Below the pieces are notes generated by a model. It was not told the origin of the DNA, ran no database searches, and saw only the letters and a program-made list of their open reading frames with translations. A DNA stretch of 64,000 nt from Actinoplanes siamensis (GTDB lineage Bacteria; Actinomycetota; Actinomycetes; Mycobacteriales; Micromonosporaceae), in NCBI RefSeq assembly GCF_016862395.1, contig NZ_BOMW01000026.1:1-64000 (forward strand). The letters are read 5' to 3'. The position numbers were made by a program, and so were the translations under genes. Shown here piece by piece: positions 22,771 to 33,164 of the stretch; position 1 is the first letter of the stretch, and the number at the start of each line of letters is the position of its first letter.

Positions 22771-23403
22771 GTGAACACGTTGACCGGTTCCTTCAAGGGC
22801 TTCGGCGTGACGTTCGCCCACATGTTCCGCAAGGTGGTCACCACCGACTACCCGTTCTCCCCGCCCAAGCCGGCCCCGCGCTACCACGGGCGGCACATCC
22901 TCAACCGCCACCCGGACGGTCTGGAGAAGTGCATCGGCTGCGAGCTGTGCGCGTGGGCCTGCCCGGCCGACGCGATCTACGTCGAGGGCGGCGACAACAC
23001 CGACGAGCAGCGGTTCTCGCCGGGCGAGCGGTACGCGAAGATCTACCAGATCAACTACACCCGGTGCATCTTCTGCGGGCTCTGCATCGAGGCCTGTCCG
23101 ACCCGCTCGCTGACCATGAGCAACGAGTACGAGCTGGCCCGGGACAGCCGCCAAGACCTGATCTTCACGAAGAAGGAGCTCCTGGCCCCGCTGCTGCCCG
23201 GGATGGAGCAGCCGCCGCACCCGATGCGCCTGGGCGAGACCGACAAGGACTACTACATCGGGGCGTTGACCAACCCCGGCACCTCGGCCGGCGCGGAGCG
23301 GGCGCCGTGGTCGGACCAGGGCACGCACGACGCCTCCGACCCGGCGGACCACGCGAGCCGGCCGGAGACCGCGGGCCCGGTACGCAAGGAGGGCGCGGCA
23401 TGA
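22771..23403 (+). CDS. nuoI: NADH-quinone oxidoreductase subunit I
   Basis: A 210-residue subunit with two [4Fe-4S] ferredoxin motifs, [12 protein letters not shown] (from about residue 53) and [12 protein letters not shown] (from about 99), which form clusters N6a and N6b. The GTG start lies one base after the nuoH stop, with GGAGG 6-10 bases upstream. The C-terminal 60 residues are a polar extension. It ends in an ATGA overlap with nuoJ. Confidence 0.95.
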   Translation: MNTLTGSFKGFGVTFAHMFRKVVTTDYPFSPPKPAPRYHGRHILNRHPDGLEKCIGCELCAWACPADAIYVEGGDNTDEQRFSPGERYAKIYQINYTRCIFCGLCIEACPTRSLTMSNEYELARDSRQDLIFTKKELLAPLLPGMEQPPHPMRLGETDKDYYIGALTNPGTSAGAERAPWSDQGTHDASDPADHASRPETAGPVRKEGAA

Positions 23404-24143
23404 CGCACGTGTCCACCGGTGAGGCCGTCGCCTTCTGGATCCTCGGCTCCCTCGCGGTGCTCGGGGCGCTCGGCATGGTGCTGGCCCGCAACGCGGTGCA
23501 CTCCGCGCTGTGCCTGGCCGTCACGATGCTGAACCTGGGCGTCCTCTACGTGATCAATCAGGCGCCGTTCCTCGGCTTCGTACAGATCATCGTCTACACC
23601 GGCGCGATCATGATGCTGTTCCTGTTCGTGCTGATGCTGGTCGGCCGGGACACGTCGGACTCGCTGATCGAGACGCTGCGCGGGCAGCGGGTCGCGGCGA
23701 TCCTGCTCGGCGCCGGGTTCGCCGGCCTGGTCGGCGCCGTCCTGGCCCGTGGCCTGGAGGACACCCCGACGGCCGGCCTCGACGCGGCCAACCAGAACGG
23801 GAACGTGCAGGGCCTGGCCTCGCTGCTGTTCACCAAGTACGTGTTCGCCTTCGAGGTCACGTCGGCGCTGCTCATCACGGCGGCGGTCGGCGCGATGATC
23901 CTGGCCCACGTCGAGCGGGCCAAGGGCGACCGGCACGACCAGGTGACCCGGATGAAGGAGCGGTTCCGCCCGGGCAACTACCCGGCGCCCAAAGCCGGCC
24001 CCGGCGTCTACGCGAACACCATGTCGGTGGCCGCGCCGGCCCGGCTGCCGGACGGCAACGGGGCGGAACGCAGCATCTCGCCGATCCTGCCGGTCCGGGA
24101 GCTGAGCGCTTCCGAGGCAGCCCCGAAGGGCACCGAGAAGTGA
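23400..24143 (+). CDS. nuoJ: NADH-quinone oxidoreductase subunit J
   Basis: A 247-residue membrane subunit with five helices in the first 170 residues, including the conserved TM3 segment [17 protein letters not shown] (near 60-76), whose pi-bulge moves during turnover. A hydrophilic C-terminal tail of about 75 residues follows. It overlaps nuoI. A 36-bp gap separates it from nuoK, the longest inside the operon. Confidence 0.95.
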   Translation: MTHVSTGEAVAFWILGSLAVLGALGMVLARNAVHSALCLAVTMLNLGVLYVINQAPFLGFVQIIVYTGAIMMLFLFVLMLVGRDTSDSLIETLRGQRVAAILLGAGFAGLVGAVLARGLEDTPTAGLDAANQNGNVQGLASLLFTKYVFAFEVTSALLITAAVGAMILAHVERAKGDRHDQVTRMKERFRPGNYPAPKAGPGVYANTMSVAAPARLPDGNGAERSISPILPVRELSASEAAPKGTEK

Positions 24144-24179
24144 ACGCGAAGCGGAGCGATCAAAGGCGGGTGCGGCGAA

Positions 24180-24479
24180 GTGACTCCTGATTATTACTTG
24201 ATTCTCGCCTCGGTGTTGTTCACCATCGGCGCGGCCGGCGTGCTGATCAGGCGCAACGCGATCGTCCTGTTCATGTGCATCGAACTGATGCTGAACGCGG
24301 CGAACCTGGCGCTGGTCACCTTCAGCCGGATCAACGGCGGCCTGGACGGGCAGATCATCTCGTTCTTCGTGATGGTCGTCGCGGCGGCCGAGGTCGTGGT
24401 CGGCCTCGCCATCATCATGTCGATCTTCCGTACGCGGCGCTCGGCGAGCGTCGACGACGCGAACCTCCTGAAGTACTGA
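24180..24479 (+). CDS. nuoK: NADH-quinone oxidoreductase subunit K
   Basis: A 99-residue, three-helix MrpC-like subunit. The two conserved membrane glutamates are present, in [13 protein letters not shown] and [11 protein letters not shown]. The GTG start at 24180 has a weak purine-rich stretch (GGCGAAG) directly before it. The length is typical. Confidence 0.95.
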   Translation: MTPDYYLILASVLFTIGAAGVLIRRNAIVLFMCIELMLNAANLALVTFSRINGGLDGQIISFFVMVVAAAEVVVGLAIIMSIFRTRRSASVDDANLLKY

Positions 24480-24490
24480 AGGGGCCTGTT

Positions 24491-26398
24491 GTGGAACACA
24501 CCTACGCCCCCGCTACGGGAGTGCTGAGCGGCATCTGGCTGCTCGTGGCCATCCCGCTGGCCAGCGCGGCGATCCTGCTGCTGCTCGGCAGGCGGGCCGA
24601 CAAGTGGGGTCACTGGCTCGGCGTTCTCGCGGTCGCCGCGTCGTTCGTACTCGGACTGATCTTCTTCATCAAGCTCGGCGGACTCCCAGCCGACAAGCGG
24701 TCGGCGGAGCTCAGCCTCTTCGACTTCATCGACGTGGGCCGCCTGAAGGTGGACTTCGGCCTGCTCTTCGATCCGCTGTCGGGCGTCTTCGTCCTGCTGA
24801 TCACCGGAGTCGGCTCGCTGATCCACCTGTACGCGGTCGGGTACATGGCGCACGACGAGGGCCGCCGGCGGTTCTTCGGCTACTTCAACCTGTTCGTCGC
24901 GGCGATGCTGCTGCTCGTCCTCGGCAACAACTACGTGATGCTGTACTTCGGCTGGGAGGGCGTCGGTGTGGCGTCCTACCTGCTGATCTCGTTCTGGTAC
25001 ACCCGCCCGTCGGCGGCCACGGCCGGCAAGAAGGCGTTCCTGATGAACCGGGTCGGGGACGCCGGCCTGGCGATCGCCGTCTTCCTGATGTTCACCACGG
25101 TCGGCAGCACCCGGTACGCGGACGTCTTCGGCGGGGTCGCCTCGCTGAGCGCCACCACGGTGCTGATCATGGGCCTGCTCCTGCTGCTCGGCGCCGCCGG
25201 CAAGTCCGGCCAGTTCCCGCTGCAGGCCTGGCTGCCCGACGCGATGGAGGGTCCGACCCCGGTGTCGGCGCTCATCCACGCCGCGACGATGGTGACCGCG
25301 GGCGTCTACCTGATCGCCCGCTCCCACCCGATCTTCTCGGCCAACGAGACGCTGCAGCTCGTGGTGGTCGGCGTCGGTGCGCTGACGCTGCTGATGGGCT
25401 GCGTCATCGGGGCCGCGAAGGACGACATCAAGCGGGTGCTGGCCTGGTCGACGGTGAGCCAGATCGGCTACATGTTCCTCGGCGTCGGGCTCGGCGGCGC
25501 GGCGTACGCCCTGGCGATCATCCACCTGCTGGCGCACGGCTTCTTCAAGGCCAACATGTTCCTCGGCGCCGGCTCGGTCATGCACGGCATGCACGACCAG
25601 GTCGACATCCGGCGCTTCGGCGGCCTGCGCAAGCACATGCGGACCACCTGGCTCACCTTCATGACGGGCTGGCTGGCGATCATCGGCATCCCGCCGCTCT
25701 CCGGCTTCTTCACCAAGGAGCCGATCATCGCGGCGGCGTTCGACCGGGAGGGCTGGACCGGCTGGCTGTTCGGCGGGGCGGCCATGCTCGGCGCCGGACT
25801 GACCGCCTTCTACATGACCCGGCTCTTCGTGCTCACCTTCCACGGACCCGAGCGGTACACCGAGGAGAACACGCACCCGCACGAGTCGCCGGCGATCATG
25901 ACGATCCCGCTGGTCCTGCTGGCGCTCGGCTCGGTGGTGGCCGGCTGGGTGATGTCCACGACCGTGGTGGACTGGCTCAACCCGGTCTTCGGCGAGGCGC
26001 CGGAGCACCACGAGAGCCTCTGGATCACGCTGCTCAGCATCCTGGTGACGGTGGCCGGGGCCGGTCTGGCCTGGGCACTGTTCCGCAACGGCACCGCGCT
26101 CGCGCCGGAGCCGGCCGGGTTCGTCGTCACCGCGGCCCGGCGCAACCTCTATACCGACGCCTTCAACGAGGCGGTGTTCGAGCGGCCCGGCGTCTACCTC
26201 ACCCGGGCCCTGGTCTACCTGGACGGCAAGGGCATCGACGGCCTGGTCAACGGGCTGGCGGCGGGTGTCGGCGGCGGCTCCGGGCGATTGCGGCGGCTGC
26301 AGACCGGGTTCGTCCGGTCGTACGCCCTCTCCATGCTCACCGGCGCGATGCTCGTGGTCGGCGCCTTCCTCGCGATCCAGTTGGGGTGGCTGGCGTGA
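24491..26398 (+). CDS. nuoL: NADH-quinone oxidoreductase subunit L
   Basis: A 635-residue antiporter-like proton-pumping subunit with 14 or more helices plus the lateral C-terminal helix. Conserved segments include FGWEGVGVASYLLI (with the pumping Glu, near residue 155), SGQFPLQAWLPDAMEGPTPV (near 235) and HGFFKANMFLGAG (near 350, with the Lys). GTG 24491 is preceded by AAGGGG. It overlaps nuoM by GTGA. Confidence 0.95.
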   Translation: MEHTYAPATGVLSGIWLLVAIPLASAAILLLLGRRADKWGHWLGVLAVAASFVLGLIFFIKLGGLPADKRSAELSLFDFIDVGRLKVDFGLLFDPLSGVFVLLITGVGSLIHLYAVGYMAHDEGRRRFFGYFNLFVAAMLLLVLGNNYVMLYFGWEGVGVASYLLISFWYTRPSAATAGKKAFLMNRVGDAGLAIAVFLMFTTVGSTRYADVFGGVASLSATTVLIMGLLLLLGAAGKSGQFPLQAWLPDAMEGPTPVSALIHAATMVTAGVYLIARSHPIFSANETLQLVVVGVGALTLLMGCVIGAAKDDIKRVLAWSTVSQIGYMFLGVGLGGAAYALAIIHLLAHGFFKANMFLGAGSVMHGMHDQVDIRRFGGLRKHMRTTWLTFMTGWLAIIGIPPLSGFFTKEPIIAAAFDREGWTGWLFGGAAMLGAGLTAFYMTRLFVLTFHGPERYTEENTHPHESPAIMTIPLVLLALGSVVAGWVMSTTVVDWLNPVFGEAPEHHESLWITLLSILVTVAGAGLAWALFRNGTALAPEPAGFVVTAARRNLYTDAFNEAVFERPGVYLTRALVYLDGKGIDGLVNGLAAGVGGGSGRLRRLQTGFVRSYALSMLTGAMLVVGAFLAIQLGWLA

Positions 26399-27933
26399 AA
26401 GATTTCCCGTTCCTCTCTATCCTCACGCTCCTGCCGCTGGTCGGGGCCGTCGTGGTGGCCTGCATCCCGCGGGCCAAGGCCGAATTGGCCAAGCTGGTCG
26501 CGCTGATCTGGTCGCTGGTCGTGCTGGCGCTCAGCATCGTCATGTGGGTCGCCTTCACCGTCGACAGCCAGGACCGATTCCAGTTCCACGAGTCGTACTC
26601 CTGGATCCCGGCCTGGGGAGCGAACTTCACCTTCGCCGCCGACGGCATCGCGCTGGTGATGCTGATGCTGGTCGCGGTGCTGTTCCCGGTGGTGATCCTG
26701 GCGTCCTGGCACGACGTGGACTCCAGCCGCCGGTCCGCGCCCACCTACTTCGCCCTGCTGCTGGCGTTCGAGTTCACCATGATCGGAGTGTTCGCCGCGG
26801 CGGACATCTTCCTGTTCTACGTGTTCTTCGAGATCATGCTGATCCCGATGTACTTCATCATCGGCTCCTTCGGCTCCGGCCAGAAGCAGTACGCCGCTGT
26901 GAAGTTCTTCCTCTACAGCCTGGTCGGCGGCCTGTTCATGCTGGCCTCGGTGGTCGGGCTGTGGGTCGTCGGCGGGCACACGTTCGACTTCGAGGCACTG
27001 GTCAAGGCCGGTGGGTCGATCAACACGGACACCGCCCGCTGGCTGTTCCTGGGCTTCTTCGTGGCTTTCGCGATCAAAGCGCCGTTCTTCCCGTTCCACA
27101 CCTGGCTGCCGGACTCCGGCGGCGCCGCCCCGGCCGGTGCGGCCGCGCTGCTCGTCGGCGTGATGGACAAGGTCGGCACGTTCGGCATCCTGCGCTACTG
27201 CCTCCCGCTGTTCCCCGAGGCGTCGCGCTGGTTCGCCCCGGCCGCCCTGGTCCTGGCGGTGATCGGGATCATCTACGCGGCGCTGCTCGCGGTCGGCCAG
27301 AACGACCTGAAGCGCCTGGTGTCGTACACGTCGATCGCGCACTTCGGCTTCATCGGGATCGGCATCTTCGCGTTCACCACGCAGGGCGGCACCGGCTCGG
27401 TGCTCTACATGGTCAACCACGGCCTGGCCACCGGCCTGCTGTTCATCGTGGTCGGCATGTTCGTGGCCCGGCGCGGATCGGCGCTGGTCAGCGACTTCGG
27501 TGGAGCCGGCAAGCTGGTTCCGGTGCTGGCCGGGGTGCTGTTCTTCGCGGGTCTGGCCTCGCTGGCGCTGCCCGGCACCGCCCCGTTCGTCAGTGAGTTC
27601 CTGGTGCTGATCGGCACGTTCAGTACGCACAAGCCGTACGCGGTGATCGCCACCGCCGGGATCGTGCTGGCCGCGGCGTACGTCCTCTGGATGATCCAGA
27701 GAACCACGCAGGGCACGCTCAACCCCGCCCTGGACGCCGTGCCGGCGATGCGCAAGGACCTCACGCTGCGGGAGAAGGTCGTGGTCGCCCCGCTGATCGT
27801 GCTCCTGCTGGTGCTCGGCTTCTACCCGAAGCCGGTCACCGACGTGATCAACCCGGCGGTGCAGGCCACCCTGCAGGACGTCGGCACGCAGGACCCGACC
27901 CCGACGGTCGCGGACGGAAAGGCTGGCCGATAA
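26395..27933 (+). CDS. nuoM: NADH-quinone oxidoreductase subunit M
   Basis: A 512-residue antiporter-like subunit with 14 predicted helices. The pumping Glu lies in YVFFEIMLIPMYFII (near residue 142), a Lys in FAIKAPFFPFHTWLPD (near 225), and GQNDLKRLVSYTSIAH follows near 300. It is coupled to nuoL by a GTGA overlap and ends 2 bp before nuoN. Confidence 0.95.
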   Translation: MKDFPFLSILTLLPLVGAVVVACIPRAKAELAKLVALIWSLVVLALSIVMWVAFTVDSQDRFQFHESYSWIPAWGANFTFAADGIALVMLMLVAVLFPVVILASWHDVDSSRRSAPTYFALLLAFEFTMIGVFAAADIFLFYVFFEIMLIPMYFIIGSFGSGQKQYAAVKFFLYSLVGGLFMLASVVGLWVVGGHTFDFEALVKAGGSINTDTARWLFLGFFVAFAIKAPFFPFHTWLPDSGGAAPAGAAALLVGVMDKVGTFGILRYCLPLFPEASRWFAPAALVLAVIGIIYAALLAVGQNDLKRLVSYTSIAHFGFIGIGIFAFTTQGGTGSVLYMVNHGLATGLLFIVVGMFVARRGSALVSDFGGAGKLVPVLAGVLFFAGLASLALPGTAPFVSEFLVLIGTFSTHKPYAVIATAGIVLAAAYVLWMIQRTTQGTLNPALDAVPAMRKDLTLREKVVVAPLIVLLLVLGFYPKPVTDVINPAVQATLQDVGTQDPTPTVADGKAGR

Positions 27934-27935
27934 CC

Positions 27936-29468
27936 ATGGGAGAGCTCAAACTGCCCCCGATCGACTACGGCGCGCTGGCGCCCATGTTGATCCTCTTCGG
28001 GGTGGCGTGCCTCGGGGTCCTCGTCGAGGTGTTCGTCCCGCGCCGGTCCCGCAACGCCGTCCAGCTGGTGCTCGCGCTGCTGGGCGTGGCGGCCGCGCTG
28101 ACCGTCCTGGTGATCAACCGGAACACCCGGATCGTCACCATCGGCGGCGCGGTGGCGATCGACGGCCCGACCGTGTTCCTGCAGGGCTCGATCCTGGTGC
28201 TCGGCGCGGTCTCGCTGTTCCTGATCGGGGAGCGCTCGGTGGAGGCGGGCGGCGCGTTCGTCGCCCAGGCGGCCGTCCTGGTCGGCTCGGACAAGGACAG
28301 CCGGCAGTCGGCCGGCCAGCCGGGCCTCACCGAGGTGTACCCGCTGGCCGCGTTCGCGCTCGGCGGCATGCTGCTCTTCGTCGCGGCGAACGACCTGCTC
28401 ACCATGTTCGTGGCGCTGGAGGTCTTCTCGCTGCCGCTGTACCTGCTGTGCGCGCTGGCCCGCCGCCGGCGCCTGCTCAGCCAGGAGGCCGCCCTCAAGT
28501 ACTTCCTGCTCGGGTCGTACGCCTCGGCGTTCTTCCTGTTCGGCATCGCGTTGCTGTACGGCTACGCCGGCGGCGTCCAGCTCAGCGTCATCCACCAGGC
28601 GGCCGCCAACCCGCAACGCAGCCAGCTGCTGCTCTACGGCGGCTTGGGCCTGGTCGCGATCGGTCTGCTCTTCAAGAGCGCGCTCGCCCCGTTCCACATC
28701 TGGACGCCGGACGTGTACCAGGGCGCGCCGACCCCGATCACCGCGTTCATGGCGGCCTGCACCAAGGTCGCCGCGTTCGGCGCGCTGCTCCGCGTGCTCT
28801 ACGTGGCGTTCGAGGGGGTGCGCTGGGACTTCCAGCCGGTGCTGGGCACGGTCGCGGCGCTCACCATGTTGGTCGGCGCGATCCTGGCGGTCACCCAGAC
28901 CGACATGAAGCGGCTGCTGGCCTACTCGTCGGTCGCCAACGCCGGCTATCTGATGGTCGGTGTCCTGGCGCTCAACCCGGACGGCCTGAGCAGCACCATG
29001 TTCTATCTGGTGGCGTACGGCTTCTCGGTGCTCGCCGCGTTCGCCATCGTCACCCTGGTCCGGGACTCGGACGGCGAGGCGACGCACCTGTCCCGCTGGG
29101 CCGGGATCGGGCGGAAGAGCCCGCTGCTCGCCGGCGTCTTCACGTTCATCCTGCTGGCCTTCGCCGGCATCCCGCTGACCAGTGGCTTCACCGCCAAGTT
29201 CGCGGTCTTCGGGGCGGCGGTCGCCGGCGGACAGACCTGGCTGGTCATCTTCGGTGTCGTCACCAGCATGCTGATCGCCTTCCCGTACCTGCGGGTGGTG
29301 GTGCTGATGTGGCTCTCCGAGCCCGGTGAGACCACCCCGGCGGTGTCCATCCCCGGCTTCCTCACCTCGGCGGCGCTGGGCCTCGGGGTGATCGTCACGG
29401 TGGCGCTCGGTGTGGTGCCGGCGCCGCTGATCGACCTGACGCGTGAGGCCTCTCAGTTCGTGCGGTGA
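27936..29468 (+). CDS. nuoN: NADH-quinone oxidoreductase subunit N
   Basis: A 510-residue antiporter-like subunit, last of the operon. Typical segments are FVALEVFSLPLYLLC (pumping Glu, near residue 165), KSALAPFHIWTPDVYQGAP (near 250) and TDMKRLLAYSSVANAGYL (near 325). It begins 2 bp after nuoM and is followed by a strong hairpin that should end operon transcription. Confidence 0.95.
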   Translation: MGELKLPPIDYGALAPMLILFGVACLGVLVEVFVPRRSRNAVQLVLALLGVAAALTVLVINRNTRIVTIGGAVAIDGPTVFLQGSILVLGAVSLFLIGERSVEAGGAFVAQAAVLVGSDKDSRQSAGQPGLTEVYPLAAFALGGMLLFVAANDLLTMFVALEVFSLPLYLLCALARRRRLLSQEAALKYFLLGSYASAFFLFGIALLYGYAGGVQLSVIHQAAANPQRSQLLLYGGLGLVAIGLLFKSALAPFHIWTPDVYQGAPTPITAFMAACTKVAAFGALLRVLYVAFEGVRWDFQPVLGTVAALTMLVGAILAVTQTDMKRLLAYSSVANAGYLMVGVLALNPDGLSSTMFYLVAYGFSVLAAFAIVTLVRDSDGEATHLSRWAGIGRKSPLLAGVFTFILLAFAGIPLTSGFTAKFAVFGAAVAGGQTWLVIFGVVTSMLIAFPYLRVVVLMWLSEPGETTPAVSIPGFLTSAALGLGVIVTVALGVVPAPLIDLTREASQFVR

Positions 29469-29483
29469 TCTCCGCGGTCAGCG

Positions 29484-29513
29484 GCGGCCCCGGCTCAATG
29501 CAGCCGGGGCCGC
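29484..29513 (+). terminator. nuo operon terminator hairpin
   Basis: A perfect 12-bp GC stem (29484-29495 with 29502-29513) around CAATGC, 15 bp after the nuoN stop, followed by TGTCGTT. It separates the nuo operon from the polyprenyl synthase gene. Confidence 0.75.
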
Positions 29514-29855
29514 TGTCGTTGATCGTGTCCAATTCAGATCATCACCGTGGAGTGCCCGGCCCGCTTGGCGGACCGCGGAGCCGGGACGACGCGACGCCGG
29601 CCGGGGGATCCGGCTGCCGCGGCTCTCGAAGCGGCCGAGCCGGACCGAGGGTGTTCGATCGATCCGGACCGGCGACGCGCGGCCGGGGCGGCCCCGGTTT
29701 TGCCATCTGGAACACCAGAATCTGGCCGACCGGTCCATCACGTGGGACGCCGGCCGCGCGGGCCGGGACGGGCCGGGCCAAAGGTGAGTTTTGATCTTGT
29801 GAGTCGTACCCCTGGGACAGAATCCGGCGGGCCGGTATGGCATCGTGGGAGCGTG
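29514..29855. other. Intergenic region before the polyprenyl synthase gene
   Basis: About 340 bp without a recognisable gene. It should hold the promoter of the polyprenyl synthase, which is therefore probably transcribed apart from nuo. No clear -35/-10 pair was found. Confidence 0.35.
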
Positions 29856-30869
29856 GTGAGCACCGGTGAGCTGACGCTGTCGTCGCTGGGCCTCGACGTC
29901 GATCCGGCCATGGACGCGTCGGTGTCGGCGACGCTGGCCGCTGTGGAAGAGGCGTTGCGGGCTCACGTCGCCAGCGCCGATCCGCTGGTGACCGAGGCCG
30001 CGCGTCATCTCGCCGACGCCGGCGGCAAGCGCCTGCGGCCGATCCTGGTCGCGCTGGCGGCCCAGTTCGGCGACCCGTCCCGCCCCGAGCTGGTCGACGC
30101 GGCGAACGTGGTGGAGCTGACCCACCTCGCGACGCTCTACCACGACGACGTCATGGACGAGGCGCCGGTCCGCCGGGGCACGCCGAGCGCCAACGCGCGC
30201 TGGGGGAACTCGGTCGCCATCCTGGTCGGGGACTACCTGTTCGCGCAGGCCGCGGAGCTGGCCGCCAAGCTGGGCACCGAGGCCGTGCACCTGCAGGCGC
30301 AGACGTTCTCCCGCCTGGTGCACGGCCAGATCGCGGAAACCGTCGGTCCGCGCGGCACCGACCCCATCCAGCACTATCTACAGGTGATCGCGGACAAGAC
30401 CGGGTCGCTGATCGCCACCGCGGCCCGCTTCGGGGGGCTCTTCTCCGGGGCCCGGCCCGAGGTCGTCGAGGCCCTCGCCGGGTACGGCGAGCTCATCGGG
30501 CTGGTCTTCCAGCTCTCCGACGACCTGCTGGACATAGCGTCCGAGTCGATCCAGTCGGGCAAGACGCCGGGGACCGATCTGCGCGAGGGCGTGCCCACGC
30601 TGCCGGTGCTCTACGCGCTGGCCGGGGACGACGCGGATCCGGCGGCGGTCCGGTTGCGGGAGCTGCTCTCCGGCGGGCCGATCACCGACGACGGGCTGCA
30701 CGCCGAGGCTCTCGCGCTGCTGCGCGAGTCGGCGGCCATGAAGCAGGCCCGGGAGGCCGTGCGGGGTTATGCCGAGGCGGCCCGGGCCCGCCTCGCGCCG
30801 CTGCCGGACGGTGAGGCGAAGCGGGCCATGGAGTCTCTCTGCGACTACATCGCCGACCGTACGAACTGA
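29856..30869 (+). CDS. Polyprenyl diphosphate synthase, likely for the menaquinone side chain
   Basis: A 337-residue trans-isoprenyl diphosphate synthase. The first Asp-rich motif DDVMD is at about residues 97-101 and the second, DDLLD, at about 221-225; GGKRLRP and KTGSLIATAA are also present. Small residues before the first motif (LTHLATLYH) and the length fit long-chain (C35-C50) synthases of the GrcC/IspB/HepT type. Next to complex I and menaquinone genes, it most likely makes the menaquinone tail. Two adjacent GTG codons (29853, 29856) can start it; 29856 has the better spacing from GGGAG. Confidence 0.88.
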   Translation: MSTGELTLSSLGLDVDPAMDASVSATLAAVEEALRAHVASADPLVTEAARHLADAGGKRLRPILVALAAQFGDPSRPELVDAANVVELTHLATLYHDDVMDEAPVRRGTPSANARWGNSVAILVGDYLFAQAAELAAKLGTEAVHLQAQTFSRLVHGQIAETVGPRGTDPIQHYLQVIADKTGSLIATAARFGGLFSGARPEVVEALAGYGELIGLVFQLSDDLLDIASESIQSGKTPGTDLREGVPTLPVLYALAGDDADPAAVRLRELLSGGPITDDGLHAEALALLRESAAMKQAREAVRGYAEAARARLAPLPDGEAKRAMESLCDYIADRTN

Positions 30870-30960
30870 CGACCGTCCCCGCGCCGCCCACCGGTACGAA
30901 CCGGCGACCGGCCCTCGTGTCGCCGGCCGTGCGAACCGGCGACCGGACTTCCGGGAATTG

Positions 30961-32142
30961 TCATCCGGCGTGCCTGCGGAGCAGGCAGCTGCCCACGAGC
31001 ATGAGCGCGGCGGCCACTACCATGGCGCTCGAGGCGACTGTCCACATCGTGGGATAGCCCGCTCCGCCCGCCACCGCGCCCAGGGCGAGCGGGCCGACGC
31101 AGCCACCCGCGTAGACGCCGGTCTGGGTGATCGACGTGGCCGCGGCGGGGGCCTGTGGATGCAGGCGGACCACGGCGAACGTCATCAGGCCCGGCCAGGC
31201 CCAGCCGAAGCCGAAGCCCAGGACGACTCCGGCGGTCAGGGCGCCGGAGCCGGCTACCGAAAGCAGCGCCAACCCGAACGCGCCGCAGGCGAGCAGCGCC
31301 GCGATGGTCCCCACCTGCTGGTCCGGCCGGCGGTCGGCCTGCGCGCCGCCGACGATCCGGGCCGCGCCGCAGATCGCGCCGCCGAGCGTGAGGGCGAGGC
31401 CGGCCGAGGCCGGATCGATGCCGTGGGAGACCGCCGAGGACACCAGGAACGTGCCGAGCGCGTTGGCCGAGCCCGCCGCCAGCATGGCCGCCAGACCGAT
31501 CACGATCAGCGCCCCGGTGGCTTGGCCGTGCTCCCGTGACCTGCGTGGGGACGACGGCTCCACCGGCACCAGCAGGATCGCCGCGCACGCCAGCAGACCG
31601 GCCAGGACGAACGCCCAGCGCCAGCCGGCGGTCAGGGCCACGGCCGGCACCGCCGCGCCGGCCAGCAGGGTGCTGACCGGGATGGCGGCCTGCTTCACGC
31701 CGAACGTGAGGCCCTGCCGGTGCGCCGGCACCTGCCGGGACAGGCTTGTGTTGCTGGCCAGCTGGCCCATCGCGTTGCCGGCCGCGCCGACCGCGAGGAT
31801 CACCAGCAGGCTCCACAGTGAGCGCGCGGCGGCCGCGACGGCGATCAGCGAGGCGGCGGAGAGCGCGATGCCGGCGCGCGATATCCGGGTGGCGCCGTGG
31901 CGCTCGACCAGCACCCCGGCCGGGACCGAGGCGAGCGCGCTGACCCCGAAGTAGGCGGAGACCACGAGACCGAGACCGGCCGGGCTGAAATGAAGCTCTT
32001 CGCACACCTGAACGGCCAAACCGCCGACCAAGAAGACCGGTATCGAAACAGAAATGGTCGTGGTAAGGGCCCCGACCGTGGCCCGGGTGGCGTTTTGCCT
32101 GGTCGGTGCGGGGACTTGCGGGCGATTCGAGGCGGATGGCAT
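30961..32142 (-). CDS. MFS transporter
   Basis: A 393-residue protein with twelve hydrophobic helices and the loop 2-3 signature (VLVERHGATRISRAG, near residues 78-92). It is a major facilitator of the small CynX/YcaD-like size class. The substrate is unknown. It is divergent from the IclR-type regulator with about 150 bp between them, a layout typical of a regulator controlling a catabolite importer or exporter, so IclR control is likely. It is convergent with the polyprenyl synthase, about 90 bp apart. Confidence 0.85.
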   Translation of the reverse strand: MPSASNRPQVPAPTRQNATRATVGALTTTISVSIPVFLVGGLAVQVCEELHFSPAGLGLVVSAYFGVSALASVPAGVLVERHGATRISRAGIALSAASLIAVAAAARSLWSLLVILAVGAAGNAMGQLASNTSLSRQVPAHRQGLTFGVKQAAIPVSTLLAGAAVPAVALTAGWRWAFVLAGLLACAAILLVPVEPSSPRRSREHGQATGALIVIGLAAMLAAGSANALGTFLVSSAVSHGIDPASAGLALTLGGAICGAARIVGGAQADRRPDQQVGTIAALLACGAFGLALLSVAGSGALTAGVVLGFGFGWAWPGLMTFAVVRLHPQAPAAATSITQTGVYAGGCVGPLALGAVAGGAGYPTMWTVASSAMVVAAALMLVGSCLLRRHAG

Positions 32143-32295
32143 CGGACGCAGACTAAGTCAATTCGGGCACGTTCGGACACGTCGCGTTCTATTGATCACA
32201 CCCGCTGTGCAAATCGATCGTGATCCACATGCTTTTGGCATTCCGTCGCCGGATGTTTCTTCATATGGTGTAAGTCCCTGGCCTCGGAGGTAGCT
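32143..32295. promoter_or_regulatory. Divergent promoter region, MFS / IclR
   Basis: This 153-bp gap is noticeably AT-richer than its flanks. It contains an imperfect dyad (TTGATCAC near 32192 and GTGATCCA near 32220) that could be the IclR operator. The regulator start is set by GGAGG at 32286-32290. Confidence 0.4.
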
Positions 32296-33090
32296 GTGCG
32301 TGACCCCCTAGCGGAGCCGTCAGATCTCATCCGGAGCGTGTCGCGTGCCCTGCGCGTCCTGGAGTCGGTCGGCCGGGCTCCGCGCGGGCTCACGGTGAAA
32401 CAGATCGCCCGGCGCTGTGAGCTGACCGTCGCGACGACCTATCACCTCGTGCGCACGCTGGCCTACGAGGGCTACGTGATCCGCCGCGAGGACGGCACCT
32501 ACATCGTCGGCCTGGAGATCGCGGACCGGTATCGCGAGCTGGTGTCGGCGTTCCGTGGCCCGCCCGCGGTCGGCGACGCGCTGCGCCGTGCCGCGCTGGA
32601 CACCGGGTACAGCCACTACCTGGGCCGGTTCGTCGGCGGGCGGATCGCGGTGACCGCGTCGGCCGAGGGCGCCCGGTCGCCGTTCCTGGACGACGTGGCG
32701 CCCGGCTTCGACGAGGGCGGGCACGCCACCGCGCTGGGCAAGGCGCTGCTCGCCACACTCACGCCCGACCAGCGGTCGCGGTACCTGCGGGACTACGGGA
32801 TGCGGGCGTTCACACCGACCACGCTGACCACAGCGGAGGCGCTGGAGGCCGACCTGGCGGCGGGCGAGCGGCGCGGCATGCAGATCGAGATGGGGCAGTT
32901 CCGGCAGGGGCTCGCCTCGGCGGCCGTCGTGGTCGTGGCCGATCGGGACATGGAGCGGCGGCTGGTGCTCGCGTGCTCGATGCCGGCCGCGGAGATGCTG
33001 ACCTCGGCGCGGGTGGTCCGGGCGAAGCTGACCGCCGCGGCGCGCAATGTCGCCGAGGCGCTCTCCGGTGGCGAATCCGCTACGGCCTGA
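32296..33090 (+). CDS. IclR-family transcriptional regulator
   Basis: A 264-residue regulator with an N-terminal winged helix (SRALRVLESVG to TYHLVRTLAYEGYVIR, residues 15-65) and a C-terminal IclR effector domain (GHATALGKALLA near residue 140; SAAVVVVAD near 210). It most likely senses a small acid and controls the divergent MFS gene. The GTG start at 32296 is placed by GGAGG five bases upstream. Confidence 0.88.
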   Translation: MRDPLAEPSDLIRSVSRALRVLESVGRAPRGLTVKQIARRCELTVATTYHLVRTLAYEGYVIRREDGTYIVGLEIADRYRELVSAFRGPPAVGDALRRAALDTGYSHYLGRFVGGRIAVTASAEGARSPFLDDVAPGFDEGGHATALGKALLATLTPDQRSRYLRDYGMRAFTPTTLTTAEALEADLAAGERRGMQIEMGQFRQGLASAAVVVVADRDMERRLVLACSMPAAEMLTSARVVRAKLTAAARNVAEALSGGESATA

Positions 33091-33164
33091 CACTGTTTCC
33101 GCAGCCCCGGCACTGTTACGTGACCGGATCGCTACAGTTTGAGGTGCGGCTTTAAGCGATATTT